Assembly: GCF_900258505.1 (NCBI RefSeq)
Contig: NZ_LT984895.1
Coordinates: 1,532,261-1,596,260 of the forward strand
Source: Brachybacterium timonense
GTDB lineage: Bacteria; Actinomycetota; Actinomycetes; Actinomycetales; Dermabacteraceae
DNA length: 64,000 nt
Direction: 5' to 3'
Below are positions 1 through 9,117 of this stretch, piece after piece. Below the pieces are notes generated by a model that saw only the letters and a program-made list of their open reading frames with translations, made no database searches and was not told the DNA's origin. Positions within the stretch are counted from its first letter, which is position 1. The number at the start of each line of letters is the position of its first letter. The translations under genes and the position numbers were made by a program.

Positions 1-447
1 GCCATGGACCTGCTTGTGGCACATCTTCAGGCGCATGCGCCGCGCACGGCACAGGTCGACATCCGGCGCGGCGAAGAGGGCAAGCCGTACCAGGCGCGCA
101 CCGGCACGCCGGGCATCGAGCTCGCCCTCGCATCGCTCGAGGCCGCGTGGGGCGTGCCCGCTGTGCAGACCGGCTTGGGGGGATCCATTCCCTTTATCGC
201 TGATCTGCTCGAGGTCTTCCCCGAAGCCGAGGTACTGGTCACCGGCGTTGAAGACCCGGCCTCACGCGCCCACGGCGTGGATGAGTCCCTCCACCTGGGC
301 GACTTCGCACGCGTGTGCCTGGCCGAAGCGCTCGTGCTCACCGGCGCAGGCGCCCTGCATTCCGACCGCTCTGCCGCTCGGGCACAGCCCATGGGTGGGG
401 CCGCAGAGACCGATGCGACGAGCAGCGACGACAGGACAGTCGCCTGA
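1..447 (+). CDS. M20-family dipeptidase/metallopeptidase, C-terminal fragment
   Basis: The 5' part of this gene lies outside the window, so only about 148 C-terminal residues are visible and the real start is not here. The fragment matches the end of M20 (ArgE/DapE/carnosine-type) dipeptidases: a small-residue GGSIPFIADL stretch, then VTGVEDP, then a DESLHLGDF motif whose His is the usual C-terminal metal ligand of the catalytic domain. A zinc-dependent cytoplasmic dipeptidase is the family expectation; substrate is unknown. The last 20 residues are low-complexity. The stop overlaps the ATG of the next gene (ATGA), so the two are probably co-transcribed. Confidence 0.8.
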   Translation, partial: AMDLLVAHLQAHAPRTAQVDIRRGEEGKPYQARTGTPGIELALASLEAAWGVPAVQTGLGGSIPFIADLLEVFPEAEVLVTGVEDPASRAHGVDESLHLGDFARVCLAEALVLTGAGALHSDRSAARAQPMGGAAETDATSSDDRTVA

Positions 448-713
448 TGAGCGGTACAGACCGTGATCAGCACGAGACTGTTCAGGTCAGCGCCCTCACC
501 GTTCCGCTGCTGCTGGGAGGCGTGGTGCTCGGCTTCCTGGCCGGATATTTCTTCGTCTGGTGGGGAACAGTGGTCGTGCTGTTCGTGCTGATGGGCGCGT
601 TCTCGGCAGCGATCGCAGGTCGTTCGCGCGACGCAGCCGCTGCTGCAGCGCTCGGGACGGTTGTCGGTTACGTGCTCGTGCTACTGCTGGGCGTCTTCAA
701 AGGTGTGATCTGA
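447..713 (+). CDS. small two-helix membrane protein
   Basis: An 88-residue protein starting at the ATG that overlaps the peptidase stop; this coupling is the reason for choosing the internal start over longer in-frame extensions. After a polar N-terminus (about 15 residues) there are two or three hydrophobic segments (roughly residues 16-50 and 65-85) separated by a short GRSRD loop. No catalytic motif is visible and I do not recognise the family. It resembles the short membrane proteins often annotated as hypothetical beside this peptidase in actinobacteria. A role in envelope homeostasis would be a guess. Confidence 0.65.
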   Translation: MSGTDRDQHETVQVSALTVPLLLGGVVLGFLAGYFFVWWGTVVVLFVLMGAFSAAIAGRSRDAAAAAALGTVVGYVLVLLLGVFKGVI

Positions 714-786
714 TGCCCGGCTTACTGGGGTGGTGCTTGCCGCACGGAGCGCTACCCTGGGGGGACTCGACTTCCAGGAGGACACC

Positions 787-1149
787 ATGACGATCAGCAC
801 CGAGCGTCCCGACGCCCCCGCCGCACACGGCGTGACTCTCACGTCCGTGGCCGCCGCCAAGGTGCGGTCTCTCCTCGAGCAGGAGGGCCGAGATGATCTG
901 CGCCTGCGCATTGCGGTGCAGCCGGGCGGCTGCTCCGGCCTGATCTACCAGCTCTACTTCGACGAGCGTCTGATGGACGGCGATCTCACCGTCGAGTTCG
1001 ACGGTGTTGAGGTCGTCGTGGACAAGATGAGCAACCCGTACCTCACGGGCGCGGAGATCGACTTCGCCGACACCATCGAGAAGCAGGGCTTCACGATCGA
1101 CAACCCCAACGCCCAGAGCTCCTGCGCCTGCGGCGACTCCTTCGCCTGA
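787..1149 (+). CDS. erpA: Iron-sulfur cluster insertion protein ErpA (HesB/IscA A-type carrier)
   Basis: A 120-residue A-type carrier that transfers Fe-S clusters to apoproteins in the cytoplasm. The three ligand cysteines are present: Cys49 in the GGCSG motif and Cys113/Cys115 in the C-terminal SSCACGD motif. The start at 787 has an AGGAG ribosome site six bases upstream; the longer in-frame extension to 730 is not supported. A perfect-stem terminator follows the stop. In mycobacteria erpA also lies close to ctaC, matching the neighbour downstream here, and its product would serve aconitase and the Rieske protein encoded in this window. HesB-family assignment is firm; client specificity is inferred. 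Confidence 0.92.
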   Translation: MTISTERPDAPAAHGVTLTSVAAAKVRSLLEQEGRDDLRLRIAVQPGGCSGLIYQLYFDERLMDGDLTVEFDGVEVVVDKMSNPYLTGAEIDFADTIEKQGFTIDNPNAQSSCACGDSFA

Positions 1150-1177
1150 TCTGTCGCCCGAACCGGGCAACCTCCAT

Positions 1178-1210
1178 GGGCCTCGCTGTGCACGACGTAC
1201 AGCGAGGCCC
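1178..1210 (+). terminator. Intrinsic terminator after erpA
   Basis: Perfect 12-bp stem (GGGCCTCGCTGT at 1178-1189 with its exact complement at 1199-1210) around a 9-base loop, 28 bases after the erpA stop. There is no long U-tract, as is common in actinobacteria. Confidence 0.8.
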
Positions 1211-1331
1211 GTGTCATGTCCCTGCTCTCGAGTGGGCCACGCGCTCGTGAGTCGGCGATCCGGCAGATCACAGACCGGTGACGGCATGCACTGTGGGGTG
1301 TCGCGTGGGTCGCGGTCGCTCCACGAGCACG

Positions 1332-1337
1332 TATGAT
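1332..1337 (+). promoter_or_regulatory. Candidate -10 box for the ctaCDF operon
   Basis: TATGAT matches the actinobacterial -10 consensus at five of six positions. No convincing -35 is visible 16-18 bases upstream. Transcription from here would give a leader of about 165 bases before ctaC. Confidence 0.4.
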
Positions 1338-1511
1338 GACGGAGTGCCGTCAACGGACGGTCCCGTGCGCATGCGCGGGAACTGGACGCCGCGCCCCTCG
1401 GGGCTGACGGCCTCGGGCCCGACCCAGGCCCGAACCCTGTATCAGCTCCCCGGCGGAGTGCGGATGGTTTCGTACTGTGCCGCGGAGACCACGAGCGGAA
1501 GGTCATCCCCA

Positions 1512-2420
1512 GTGATCCCCCAGGCCCCGAAGCGCCACGGACGCCCCGGCGTCCTCGCGACCGGCATCGCTCTGGCCGTCCTCGTCCTCGCAGGCTGCAC
1601 CGAAGAGCAGAAGCGTGGATTCCTCCCCGGCTACACGGACGGCCAGGTCACCAACCACACCGAGCGGATCACGCAGCTGTGGACCGGATCCTGGGCCACG
1701 CTGTTGATCGTCGGCCTCATCGTGTGGGGCCTGACGATCTGGTGTGCCATTGCCTACCGGCGCCGCAAGGGCGACACGGGCTTCCCGGTGCAGCTGCGCT
1801 ACCACGTGCCGCTGGAGATGATGTTCACTCTCCTGCCCGTGGTCATGATCATGACGCTCTTCTACTTCACCCAGCGCGACATCCAGGAGATCGAAGCGCA
1901 CGTGGAGAATCCCGACGTGACTGTCCACGTCGTGGCCAAGCAGTGGAGCTGGGACTTCAACTATGTGGACGAGGACGTCCATGAGCCCGCCGGTGTGCAG
2001 TCCTTCGAGACCGGCAACCCCGGCGCCGCGGAATCACTGCCCACCGTCTACGTGCCCGTCGGGAAGACCGTCGAGTTCACGCTCGACTCCCGCGACGTGA
2101 TCCACTCCTTCTGGGTGGTCGACTTCCTGTACAAGAAGGACATGTTCCCCGGCCACAGCACGAGCTTCCAGGTGACCCCCACTCGCGAGGGAACCTACGC
2201 CGGCAAGTGTGCTGAGCTGTGCGGCGAGTTCCACTCCGACATGCTCTTCAACCTCAAGGTCGTCTCCCAGGAGGAGTACGACGAACACATTGAACAGCTG
2301 CGCAGCGAGGGCAACACAGGCCAGCTCGGCGTGGATCTCAACCGCAACCAGGAGGACTGGAGCATGCGGGACAAGCACGACGAGGCGTTCGACGCCACGC
2401 GGAAGGAGGGAGGCGAGTGA
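1512..2420 (+). CDS. ctaC: Cytochrome c oxidase (aa3) subunit II, lipoprotein
   Basis: Subunit II of the aa3 oxidase, which takes electrons from cytochrome cc (QcrC) through the CuA centre on the outer face of the membrane. From the GTG at 1512 (GGAAGG about ten bases upstream) the protein has 302 residues. It begins with a basic N-region and hydrophobic stretch ending in a LAGC lipobox, followed by two transmembrane helices (about residues 55-80 and 95-120) and the cupredoxin domain. The CuA ligand set is visible as Cys233-x3-Cys237-x3-His241-x2-Met244, and KQWSWDFNY is the aromatic electron-entry region. The stop overlaps the ctaD GTG by four bases. A longer start at 1278 is open but unlikely. 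Confidence 0.93.
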   Translation: MIPQAPKRHGRPGVLATGIALAVLVLAGCTEEQKRGFLPGYTDGQVTNHTERITQLWTGSWATLLIVGLIVWGLTIWCAIAYRRRKGDTGFPVQLRYHVPLEMMFTLLPVVMIMTLFYFTQRDIQEIEAHVENPDVTVHVVAKQWSWDFNYVDEDVHEPAGVQSFETGNPGAAESLPTVYVPVGKTVEFTLDSRDVIHSFWVVDFLYKKDMFPGHSTSFQVTPTREGTYAGKCAELCGEFHSDMLFNLKVVSQEEYDEHIEQLRSEGNTGQLGVDLNRNQEDWSMRDKHDEAFDATRKEGGE

Positions 2421-4123
2421 GCCCCCGCACCGTTCAGGCTCCGGCACCCGCTCCCGCACGGTTCATCGAGGAACGGCCGACGAGCGCTGGAAAGAAGATC
2501 GTCAGTCTGCTGACCACGACCGATCACAAGCTGATCGGCATGATGTACATGGGGATGGCCTTCGCCTTCTTCTGCTTCGGCGGCATCCTCGCTTTGATGA
2601 TCCGCGCCGAGCTGTGGGAGCCCGGCCTGCAGGTGGTCGTCTCCAAAGAGCAGTACAACCAGCTGTTCACGATGCACGGCACGATCATGCTTCTGATGTT
2701 CGGCACACCGCTGTTCAACGGTTTCGCGAACTACCTCGTGCCGCTGCAGATCGGCGCCGTGGACATGGCATTCCCGCGACTGAACATGTTCGCGTTCTGG
2801 CTGACACTGTTCGGTTCGCTCATCGCCGTGGGCGGTTTCCTTACCCCGCAAGGTGCGGCGTCGTTCGGATGGTTCGCCTACGCGCCTCTCGCGGATACGA
2901 CATTCAGCCCCGGCATTGGCGGTGATCTGTGGGTCTTCGGATTGGGCTTGCAGGGATTCGGCACGATCCTGGGTTCGGTCAACTTCATCACCACGATCAT
3001 CTGCATGCGCATGCCCGGCATGACCATGTTCCGGATGCCGATCTTCACCTGGAACATCCTCATCACCGGTGTGCTCGTGCTGATGGCGTTCCCTCCGCTG
3101 GCTTCTGCTCTGCTCGCGCTCGGCGCTGATCGCCGATTCGGCGCGGAGATCTTCAACCCGGAGAACGGCGGCCCGGTGCTGTGGCAGCACCTGTTCTGGT
3201 TCTTCGGCCACCCCGAGGTGTACGTGCTCGCACTGCCGTTCTTCGGCATCGCCTCCGAGATCATCCCGGCTTTCAGCCGCAAGCCGATCTTCGGGTACAA
3301 GACTCTCGTGGGCGCAACGATCGCGATTGCCGCTCTGTCTGTGACCGTGTGGGCGCACCACATGTACACCACTGGCGCGGTCATGCTGGACTTCTTCGCC
3401 TTCATGACGATGCTGATCGCCGTGCCCACAGGCGTGAAGTTCTTCAACTGGGTCGGCACGATGTGGCGGGGATCGATCACCTTCGAGACCCCCATGCTGT
3501 TCACACTCGGGTTCATGACCTCCTTCCTTTTCGGCGGTCTGACCGGCGTGATCCTTTCCACCCCGGTGCTCGACTTCCACCTGTCCGACACCTACTTCGT
3601 GGTCGCGCACTTCCACTACGTCATCTTCGGCACGGTCGCCTTCGAGATGTTCGCGGGCTTCTACTTCTGGTGGCCGAAGATGTTCGGCTACAAGCTGGAT
3701 GAGCGCCTGGGCAAGATCCACTTCTGGTCGCTCATGATCGGTTTCCACCTGACCTTCCTGATCCAGCACTGGCTGGGCGTTGACGGTGCTCCGCGCCGTT
3801 ACGTGAATTACCTGGCGGAGGACGGCTTCACCTGGATGAACCAGATCTCGACCGTGGGTGCGTTCATCCTGGGTGCCTCGACGCTGCCGTTCATGCTCAA
3901 CGTGGTGCTCACGCACGTTCGGAAGCAGAAGATCGACGTCGACGACCCGTGGGGCTATGGTGCGTCGCTCGAGTGGGCGACTTCGTGCCCGCCCCCGCGC
4001 CACAACTTCCATAGCCTGCCTCGCGTGCGCTCCGAGCGTCCCGCCTTCGACCTGCATCACCCCGAGGTCGCGGCTCAGGACCACATGCTCGAGCCGGTTT
4101 CGACCCAGGACAGGAGCAACTGA
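2417..4123 (+). CDS. ctaD: Cytochrome c oxidase (aa3) subunit I
   Basis: The 568-residue catalytic subunit carrying heme a, heme a3 and CuB, with twelve transmembrane helices; it reduces oxygen to water and pumps protons. Visible ligands include His87 in MHGTIML (heme a), the HPEVY motif near residue 265 (CuB His with its cross-linked Tyr), His314/His315 in WAHHMY (CuB) and His398/His400 in HFHY (heme a3 and heme a). The GTG start overlaps the ctaC stop (GTGA), indicating translational coupling. Length and motif order are those of actinobacterial A-family oxidases. The subunit III gene ctaE lies in the opposing operon about 5 kb away. Confidence 0.96.
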   Translation: MSPRTVQAPAPAPARFIEERPTSAGKKIVSLLTTTDHKLIGMMYMGMAFAFFCFGGILALMIRAELWEPGLQVVVSKEQYNQLFTMHGTIMLLMFGTPLFNGFANYLVPLQIGAVDMAFPRLNMFAFWLTLFGSLIAVGGFLTPQGAASFGWFAYAPLADTTFSPGIGGDLWVFGLGLQGFGTILGSVNFITTIICMRMPGMTMFRMPIFTWNILITGVLVLMAFPPLASALLALGADRRFGAEIFNPENGGPVLWQHLFWFFGHPEVYVLALPFFGIASEIIPAFSRKPIFGYKTLVGATIAIAALSVTVWAHHMYTTGAVMLDFFAFMTMLIAVPTGVKFFNWVGTMWRGSITFETPMLFTLGFMTSFLFGGLTGVILSTPVLDFHLSDTYFVVAHFHYVIFGTVAFEMFAGFYFWWPKMFGYKLDERLGKIHFWSLMIGFHLTFLIQHWLGVDGAPRRYVNYLAEDGFTWMNQISTVGAFILGASTLPFMLNVVLTHVRKQKIDVDDPWGYGASLEWATSCPPPRHNFHSLPRVRSERPAFDLHHPEVAAQDHMLEPVSTQDRSN

Positions 4124-4124
4124 C

Positions 4125-4541
4125 GTGAATACCGCTGCACGGATCTTCTGGATCCTCTCGCTCTTCTTCCTGATTGTTGCTATCGCGTACGGCATCATCA
4201 CCGGGATGCACTCACCGATGGGCGTTGAGCCGGTCGGCTTCCCTGCGATCCTCATGCTCGCGGGTTTGGGCGCCATGATCGGCGGCGTGCTGACGCTGAA
4301 CAGTCGCCGGTACAAGGATCGGCCCGAAGATCGCCTCGATGCCGAGGTTCATGACGAGGCGGGCGTCCAGGGCAGTTTCTCGCCGTACAGCTGGGCTCCG
4401 CTGTGGGCCTCGCTCGGGGCCGCGATGATCTTCCTCGGGGTCGCCGCGGGATGGTGGATCCTAGCGCTCGGCGTCATCCCCACCGTTGTCGGCGTCGTCG
4501 GCTGGGTGATGGAGTTCTCCGTCGGTAAGTACCGTCACTGA
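4125..4541 (+). CDS. ctaF: Cytochrome c oxidase subunit IV (actinobacterial CtaF)
   Basis: A 138-residue membrane protein with four predicted helices in two pairs (about residues 5-25, 32-55, 90-108, 112-130) linked by a charged cytoplasmic loop, the layout of the actinobacteria-specific subunit IV of the aa3 oxidase. The GTG start lies one base after the ctaD stop, so the three genes form a tight operon; the longer overlapping frame from 3858 is rejected. A very strong terminator follows. CtaF is structural with no redox cofactor and is part of the bcc-aa3 supercomplex in related organisms. Confidence 0.9.
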   Translation: MNTAARIFWILSLFFLIVAIAYGIITGMHSPMGVEPVGFPAILMLAGLGAMIGGVLTLNSRRYKDRPEDRLDAEVHDEAGVQGSFSPYSWAPLWASLGAAMIFLGVAAGWWILALGVIPTVVGVVGWVMEFSVGKYRH

Positions 4542-4581
4542 GAAACTCCGTTGCTGCACCACATGCCGTAGCGGACACACA

Positions 4582-4630
4582 GGACACAGTTCAGGCCCGT
4601 CCCCGATGGGGGCGGGCCCGAACTGTGTCC
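4582..4630 (+). terminator. Strong intrinsic terminator after ctaCDF
   Basis: A long hairpin: GGACACAGTTC (4582-4592) pairs with GAACTGTGTCC (4620-4630) and the stem continues through the inner GC-rich arms with at most one G-U pair, closing on a GAT-type loop near 4605. It ends the cytochrome oxidase operon. Confidence 0.85.
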
Positions 4631-4815
4631 GGCGAGCATTGACGATGTGGGCGGACTGAGCGTTGCGCAGCCGACGACCCAGCTGCGGTTGGGCCCTGAG
4701 CGTTAGCCGACGGCTCAGACAGCGACTGGAAGGAATACGCGCCCAGCGACTCTCGTTATCCTGCAGGTAAGCGCCGCCGGGCTGCGATCCCGCCGGTGAA
4801 CCCAGAGGGGGAGAC

Positions 4816-5097
4816 ATGCTCAGCCGACAGAACGACACTCGACAGCGTGCCGAGGCTCAGATCCGGCGTCTTTTCGCCGACGACACGACAGTCGACAACG
4901 CCGCCGCATGGGCTCACGCCGAGCTCGCAGACGCGGGCATCAGCGCTTCCCGCAGTCCGCTGCGGGCAGCTAAGCGCCTGCGCCGCAACCGCAGCGGTTT
5001 AACCCGCCTTGGCGCCCGTTATCTGGTCGATAGGGTGGCGGACCGCCGGTGGCGAGACCCGCGCGATGAGACCTGGCGTGACCGCATCCTGATGTGA
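4816..5097 (+). CDS. Small basic protein of unknown function
   Basis: A 93-residue, arginine-rich protein, rich in alanine and predicted largely helical. The ATG has a good ribosome site (GAGGGGGAG ending a few bases upstream) and a -10-like TATCCT lies at 4757-4762. No signal peptide, membrane segment or known motif is seen, and I do not recognise the family. It sits between the converging ctaCDF and ctaE-qcrCAB operons. A nucleic-acid-binding role would fit the composition but is only a guess. A 7-bp hairpin at 5144-5161 could end its transcript. Confidence 0.6.
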   Translation: MLSRQNDTRQRAEAQIRRLFADDTTVDNAAAWAHAELADAGISASRSPLRAAKRLRRNRSGLTRLGARYLVDRVADRRWRDPRDETWRDRILM

Positions 5098-5498
5098 GGG
5101 CACGCCCCGCCTGTCGTGCGTGGGACGGTGCGCCGCATGGAAGGCGGCGGTGAGCCGCCGCGTGGAGGACCGACTGGTGACAGCGCAGGTCCAGGCCGAC
5201 GACTGGGCGTTTACCGGCCGAACGGGGGACTAGCATTCCCGGGCGACGAGCGGACCGTGTGCAGGGCTAGCCGGTGGCGTTATGCAATCGGCTCCCAGCG
5301 GTCTCACGTGTCGTGCCGACGAGTGACTTCGCTCTCCGCTGACGGCGGGGGAGACGGCCCTCCGGAATGAGAGGACACCCCGCTGCACCGTGACGGGTTG
5401 CGCAGGGCCTGGAAGCACAGACGAGCGGCGGGCGAAGCCGTGTAGCCTCGCCCGCCGCTTTGTCACATGAGCAGGGTGCTCTCAGTTCATCTGCACGA
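5098..5498 (+). other. Gene-free stretch between the two respiratory operons
   Basis: About 400 bases with no supported protein gene; the open frames in it lack ribosome sites and any recognisable motif. It contains a 7-bp hairpin with a TGAG loop (5144-5161), a -10-like TAGCAT at 5231-5236 and the strong terminator at 5424-5459. A short untranslated RNA between the last two is possible (see findings). Confidence 0.5.
5424..5459 (+). terminator. Strong terminator, 12-bp perfect stem
   Basis: AGCGGCGGGCGA at 5424-5435 pairs perfectly with 5448-5459 around a 12-base loop; TTTGTC follows on the plus strand. It lies 40 bases beyond the qcrB stop, so it can end that operon on the minus strand as well as any plus-strand transcript from the gap. 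Confidence 0.8.
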
Positions 5499-7187
5499 TC
5501 AGTGGTGCTGCTTTTCCGCGGGGGTGCGGTAGTCGCCGCCGGTCAGACGATCGATCTTGTGCTTCTCGTGGCCCGCGTGCTCCAGTGCGGCCCGCAGCTC
5601 CGCCGGCGTGACCGGCTCGATGCGGTCCTTGAAGAAGAACGAGGTGGCCTTTGCACGCAGCGAGGACACGCCGTTCCCGGCCTGCAACGGGCGGTAATCG
5701 TCGTGCTGCACCAGCACCCAGCGATCGAACTCGTTCAGCGGCTCATGGATTTCAAGCATCTCACCGGTCTCCGTACGGACCACCCGGGAAGTCTCCACGC
5801 CGTGCAGGGCCAGATCACGTTTGTGGCGCTGAATTGACAGGCACAGGCGCTTGGTGACCCAGAACGACAGCGGGGGAACGACGAAGAACGCGATGCGATA
5901 CAGCCAGGTCAGATCGTTGATCGAGAGGTGCACTGCGATCGCCAGCAGGTCGTTCGCTGCAGCGAGCACCAGGATGATGTACGTCATGATCCAGGCAACG
6001 CCCAGTCCTGTACGCACCGGGGTGTTGTACGGCAGGTCGAGCACGTGGTGCTCGCGGTCATCGCCGGTGACCCAGGCCTCGAGGAAGGGGTAGAGGGCAA
6101 GGAAGCTCAGCATCGCCCCGTAGAACATCATCGGGATGAGCATGTTCCACGAGAACACGTACCCGAAGATCGTCGACTCCCAGCCAGGGATAAGACGCAG
6201 ACCGCCGTCGGTGAAGAGCATGTACCAGTCAGGCTGAGAACCGGCGGACACGGGGGAGGGGTCATACGGGCCGTATACCCACACCGCGTTGATACTCGTC
6301 GTCGCGGCGATCAGGGTAATGACGCCGAAGACCAGGAAGAAGAAACCACCAGCCTTCGCGGTGTAGACGGGGAAAAGCGGGTAGCCCACGACATTGCGGT
6401 CCGTGCGGCCGGGGCCGGGGTACTGGGTGTGCTTGTGCAGCACCAAGAGCACCAGATGGATCGCGATCAGGCCCAGGATCGCTGCCGGCACCAGCAGGAT
6501 GTGGATGGTGAACAGGCGCGGGATGATCTGGGTGCCCGGGAACTCGCCGCCGAACAGGAAGAACGAGATGTACGTGCCCACCAGCGGCATCGACTTGGAT
6601 AGGCCATCGGCGATCCTCAGCCCGTTTCCGGAGAGCACATCGTCAGGCAATGAGTAGCCGGAGAAGCCGGCCACCATGCCGAGCACCATGAGCGTGAAGC
6701 CCACGAGCCAGTTCAGTTCACGAGGCTTGCGGAATGCACCGGTGAAGAACACGCGGAACATGTGCACAAAGATCGCGACCATGAAGACGAGCGCTGCCCA
6801 GTGGTGCATCTGGCGGAACAGAAGGCCGCCCTTGACCTCGAAAGAGATCTCCAGCGTCGACTCGAAGGCACGCGACATGTGCATGCCCTGCATCGGTTCG
6901 TATGGGCCGTTGTAGATGACTTCTTCCATGGTGGGGTCGAAGAACATCGTCAGGAACGTTCCCGAGATCAGCAGGATGACGAAGCTGTACAGCGCAACCT
7001 CGCCGAACATGAACGACCAGTGGTCGGGAAAGATCTTGCGGGCGAAGAACTTCACGAAGCCAGCGCCAGCGACGCGCTGGTCGAGCCAATCACCGCCCAC
7101 TGAGCCGAGCTTCATGACACGGCTGGGGGAGTCGGACTGCGAGTCGGACGCCGCCGTGGAGGAGGGGGAGGGAGTCGTGGTCGTCAC
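5499..7187 (-). CDS. qcrB: Cytochrome bc1 complex cytochrome b subunit
   Basis: The 562-residue cytochrome b of the menaquinol:cytochrome c oxidoreductase (complex III), holding hemes bL and bH and the quinol sites in the membrane. The N-terminal cytochrome b half has heme-ligand histidines in the MHHWAALVFMVAIFVHMFR helix and again in TIHILLVPAAILGLIAIHL. A PDWY motif (ubiquinol-site PEWY equivalent) is present, and an actinobacterial C-terminal extension runs past residue 430. It starts with GTG four bases after the qcrA stop and is the last gene of ctaE-qcrC-qcrA-qcrB. The bcc complex and aa3 oxidase form one supercomplex in actinobacteria. Confidence 0.95.
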   Translation of the reverse strand: MTTTTPSPSSTAASDSQSDSPSRVMKLGSVGGDWLDQRVAGAGFVKFFARKIFPDHWSFMFGEVALYSFVILLISGTFLTMFFDPTMEEVIYNGPYEPMQGMHMSRAFESTLEISFEVKGGLLFRQMHHWAALVFMVAIFVHMFRVFFTGAFRKPRELNWLVGFTLMVLGMVAGFSGYSLPDDVLSGNGLRIADGLSKSMPLVGTYISFFLFGGEFPGTQIIPRLFTIHILLVPAAILGLIAIHLVLLVLHKHTQYPGPGRTDRNVVGYPLFPVYTAKAGGFFFLVFGVITLIAATTSINAVWVYGPYDPSPVSAGSQPDWYMLFTDGGLRLIPGWESTIFGYVFSWNMLIPMMFYGAMLSFLALYPFLEAWVTGDDREHHVLDLPYNTPVRTGLGVAWIMTYIILVLAAANDLLAIAVHLSINDLTWLYRIAFFVVPPLSFWVTKRLCLSIQRHKRDLALHGVETSRVVRTETGEMLEIHEPLNEFDRWVLVQHDDYRPLQAGNGVSSLRAKATSFFFKDRIEPVTPAELRAALEHAGHEKHKIDRLTGGDYRTPAEKQHH

Positions 7188-7191
7188 GGGA

Positions 7192-8262
7192 TCACTTGTC
7201 CTTGTGGATGTCCCAGAAGCTGGGACCGATCGGCTCGGGGAAGTCGCCCTTGGCCACCAGGTAGCCCTCGGCGTCGACCTCGATCGGGAGCTGGGGGAGC
7301 GGACGATGTGCGGGCCCGAAGATCACCTTCGCGCCATCGGTCACATCGAAGGTTGACTGGTGGCAGGGGCACAGCATGTGGTGTGTCTGCTGCTCATACA
7401 GCGCGACCGGGCACCCCACGTGCGTGCAGATCTTCGAGAACGCCAGGATGCCGTTGTAACCGTTGGCCAGGCTCTCGTCGTTCTGCCCCACACGCGGATC
7501 GATGCGGACGATCACTGCTGCCGCCTTGGCCCGCTCCTCGAGGTAGTGCTCGGTATCCGGGGTGAGATCCTCCGGCATGACGTGGAAAATCGAGTTCATC
7601 GCCACGTCGCTCGCCTTGATGGGCGTGCCATCGTGGTCGCGGGCAAGACGCATGCCCTTGCGCCAGAAGGTGTGGTGCAGGACGTTGCCCGGCAGCGGGC
7701 CAAGTGTCGACAGCGGTGCGAGCACTGCAAGAGGAAGCGCCGCGAGAGCCGCCACCATCGACGTGACGATCAGCGGGCGGCGGGCGATACCGGACTCGTT
7801 CAGACCGTCGGTGATGATGGACGCTGCGGCCGCTCGGGTCTCATCGGAACCGCGCAGCGCATGTCGTTCCTCAACGACCTCGTGATCGGGCATGAGGGTC
7901 TTGGCCCAGTGGATCGCGCCGGCTCCGATGAAGAACACAGCCACCGCGAAACCCAGACCCGTGACGAGGTTCGACCACCACAGAGCCTGCGGAGAACCGC
8001 TCTCAGCGAAAATGTTCGTTCCGCGCGGCGTGACCACAAAGTAGGCCGCGATGAACACTGCCGTGCCCACCACGGACAGCAGAAACATCAGTGCCACAAT
8101 GCGCTCCGCACGCTTCTCCGCGCGCGGATCCATGTCCGCTTGACGATACTCATGCGGTGGAAGGCCCGGGTTGGGGAAGCCGCCGCCTTCCTTCGGGGCG
8201 ATAGCGCTGACGCCCTTTTCGGGGCGGGTTCCGTCAAGATTCTCGTGCATGCGGGTGCTCAC
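7192..8262 (-). CDS. qcrA: Cytochrome bc1 complex Rieske iron-sulfur subunit
   Basis: Rieske [2Fe-2S] protein that takes the first electron from menaquinol and passes it to QcrC. From the GTG at 8262, which overlaps the qcrC stop (GTGA), the protein has 356 residues; an ATG four codons later is the alternative. It has the actinobacterial architecture: a charged N-terminus, three transmembrane helices (about 60-80, 100-120 and 170-195) and the C-terminal Rieske fold with the two cluster motifs CTHVGCP and CPCHQS. A longer open frame extending to 8577 is not credible because it runs through qcrC. Confidence 0.93.
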   Translation of the reverse strand: MSTRMHENLDGTRPEKGVSAIAPKEGGGFPNPGLPPHEYRQADMDPRAEKRAERIVALMFLLSVVGTAVFIAAYFVVTPRGTNIFAESGSPQALWWSNLVTGLGFAVAVFFIGAGAIHWAKTLMPDHEVVEERHALRGSDETRAAAASIITDGLNESGIARRPLIVTSMVAALAALPLAVLAPLSTLGPLPGNVLHHTFWRKGMRLARDHDGTPIKASDVAMNSIFHVMPEDLTPDTEHYLEERAKAAAVIVRIDPRVGQNDESLANGYNGILAFSKICTHVGCPVALYEQQTHHMLCPCHQSTFDVTDGAKVIFGPAHRPLPQLPIEVDAEGYLVAKGDFPEPIGPSFWDIHKDK

Positions 8263-9059
8263 TTGGCCTTCGCCCCCAGCCACAGGGCGCAGCCCATCAG
8301 AAGGGACAGGATGATGGTCCAGGCGTACAGGCCCTCTGTGACCGGACCGAGTGAGCCCAGGGAGATGCCGCCGGGGGACCCGTTCTGCTCGAGCTTGTCG
8401 AGGTAGGCGATCACGTCGCGCTTGTCCTCCGCGCTGAGGTTCGAGTCGTTGAACACGGGCATGTTCTGCGGGCCGGTTTCCATGGCCTCGTACACGTGCT
8501 TGGCTTCGACGCCCACGACCGGCGGGGCGTGCTTGCCGCGAGTCAGCGCACCGCCTGCGCCTGCGGCGTTGTGGCACATAGCGCAGTTGATGCGGAAGAT
8601 CTCGCCGCCCTTGACCGGGTCGCCCTGGGCTGCGTCAAGGTACTCATCGGCCGGCACAGCCGGGCCAGGGCCGAGGGAGGCCACGTACGCGGCAAGCTGG
8701 CGCGTCTGCTCCTCGGTGATCTGCGGAGCCTTACGCGCGGCTTGCGGGCCTGACATCTGCATCGGCATGCGGCCCGTGCCCACCTGGAAGTCGACAGCGG
8801 CAGCGCCGACGCCGATCAGAGACGGCCCGATGGTGTTGCCGTCGGAATCAACCAGGCCCTCGGCGTTCCGGCCGTGACAGGTGGCGCAGTTCGCCCGGAA
8901 GACCTCTTTCCCGGCGTCGATGTCATCCTGCGAGTAGGCCTCGGCTTGCGCTTCGCTCGGCTGGAACGCTGCGTACAACCCGCCGGTCGCGACGAGCGCG
9001 AGCAGCAGGATGACGAGCAATGCCATCGGGTGATGGCGACGTGCGGCGAGTGCCTTCAC
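8259..9059 (-). CDS. qcrC: Cytochrome bc1 complex diheme cytochrome c subunit
   Basis: A 266-residue membrane-anchored diheme cytochrome cc. It has an N-terminal hydrophobic segment (about residues 11-32), two heme c motifs (CATCH and CAMCH) in tandem cytochrome c domains, and a C-terminal transmembrane helix (about 240-262). The second heme domain donates electrons directly to CuA of the oxidase, so no soluble cytochrome c is needed. GTG start. It lies 58 bases downstream of ctaE and overlaps qcrA. Confidence 0.95.
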   Translation of the reverse strand: MKALAARRHHPMALLVILLLALVATGGLYAAFQPSEAQAEAYSQDDIDAGKEVFRANCATCHGRNAEGLVDSDGNTIGPSLIGVGAAAVDFQVGTGRMPMQMSGPQAARKAPQITEEQTRQLAAYVASLGPGPAVPADEYLDAAQGDPVKGGEIFRINCAMCHNAAGAGGALTRGKHAPPVVGVEAKHVYEAMETGPQNMPVFNDSNLSAEDKRDVIAYLDKLEQNGSPGGISLGSLGPVTEGLYAWTIILSLLMGCALWLGAKAK

Positions 9060-9117
9060 GGTTCGGACCTCGATTCGTGGAGGAGGCGGGCGGGACGGGG
9101 AGGAGAACCAGGACGGC

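Larger units (their letters stand above)
1150..1511 (+). other. Intergenic leader between erpA and ctaC
   Basis: About 360 bases without a supported gene. It holds the erpA terminator, a -10-like TATGAT at 1332-1337 and a GC-rich putative leader of about 165 bases before the ctaC GTG. An open frame extends ctaC upstream to 1278, but that stretch has no signal-peptide character and the lipoprotein signal begins only after 1512, so I treat it as untranslated. Short self-complementary segments (for example GCGCATGCGC near 1368) could fold; no known riboswitch was recognised. Confidence 0.55.

Noticed and set aside
2195-4315. 706-residue minus-strand frame across ctaD
   Set aside because: Shadow of ctaD; composition is His/Arg/Glu-rich with no domain, and ctaD itself is unambiguous.
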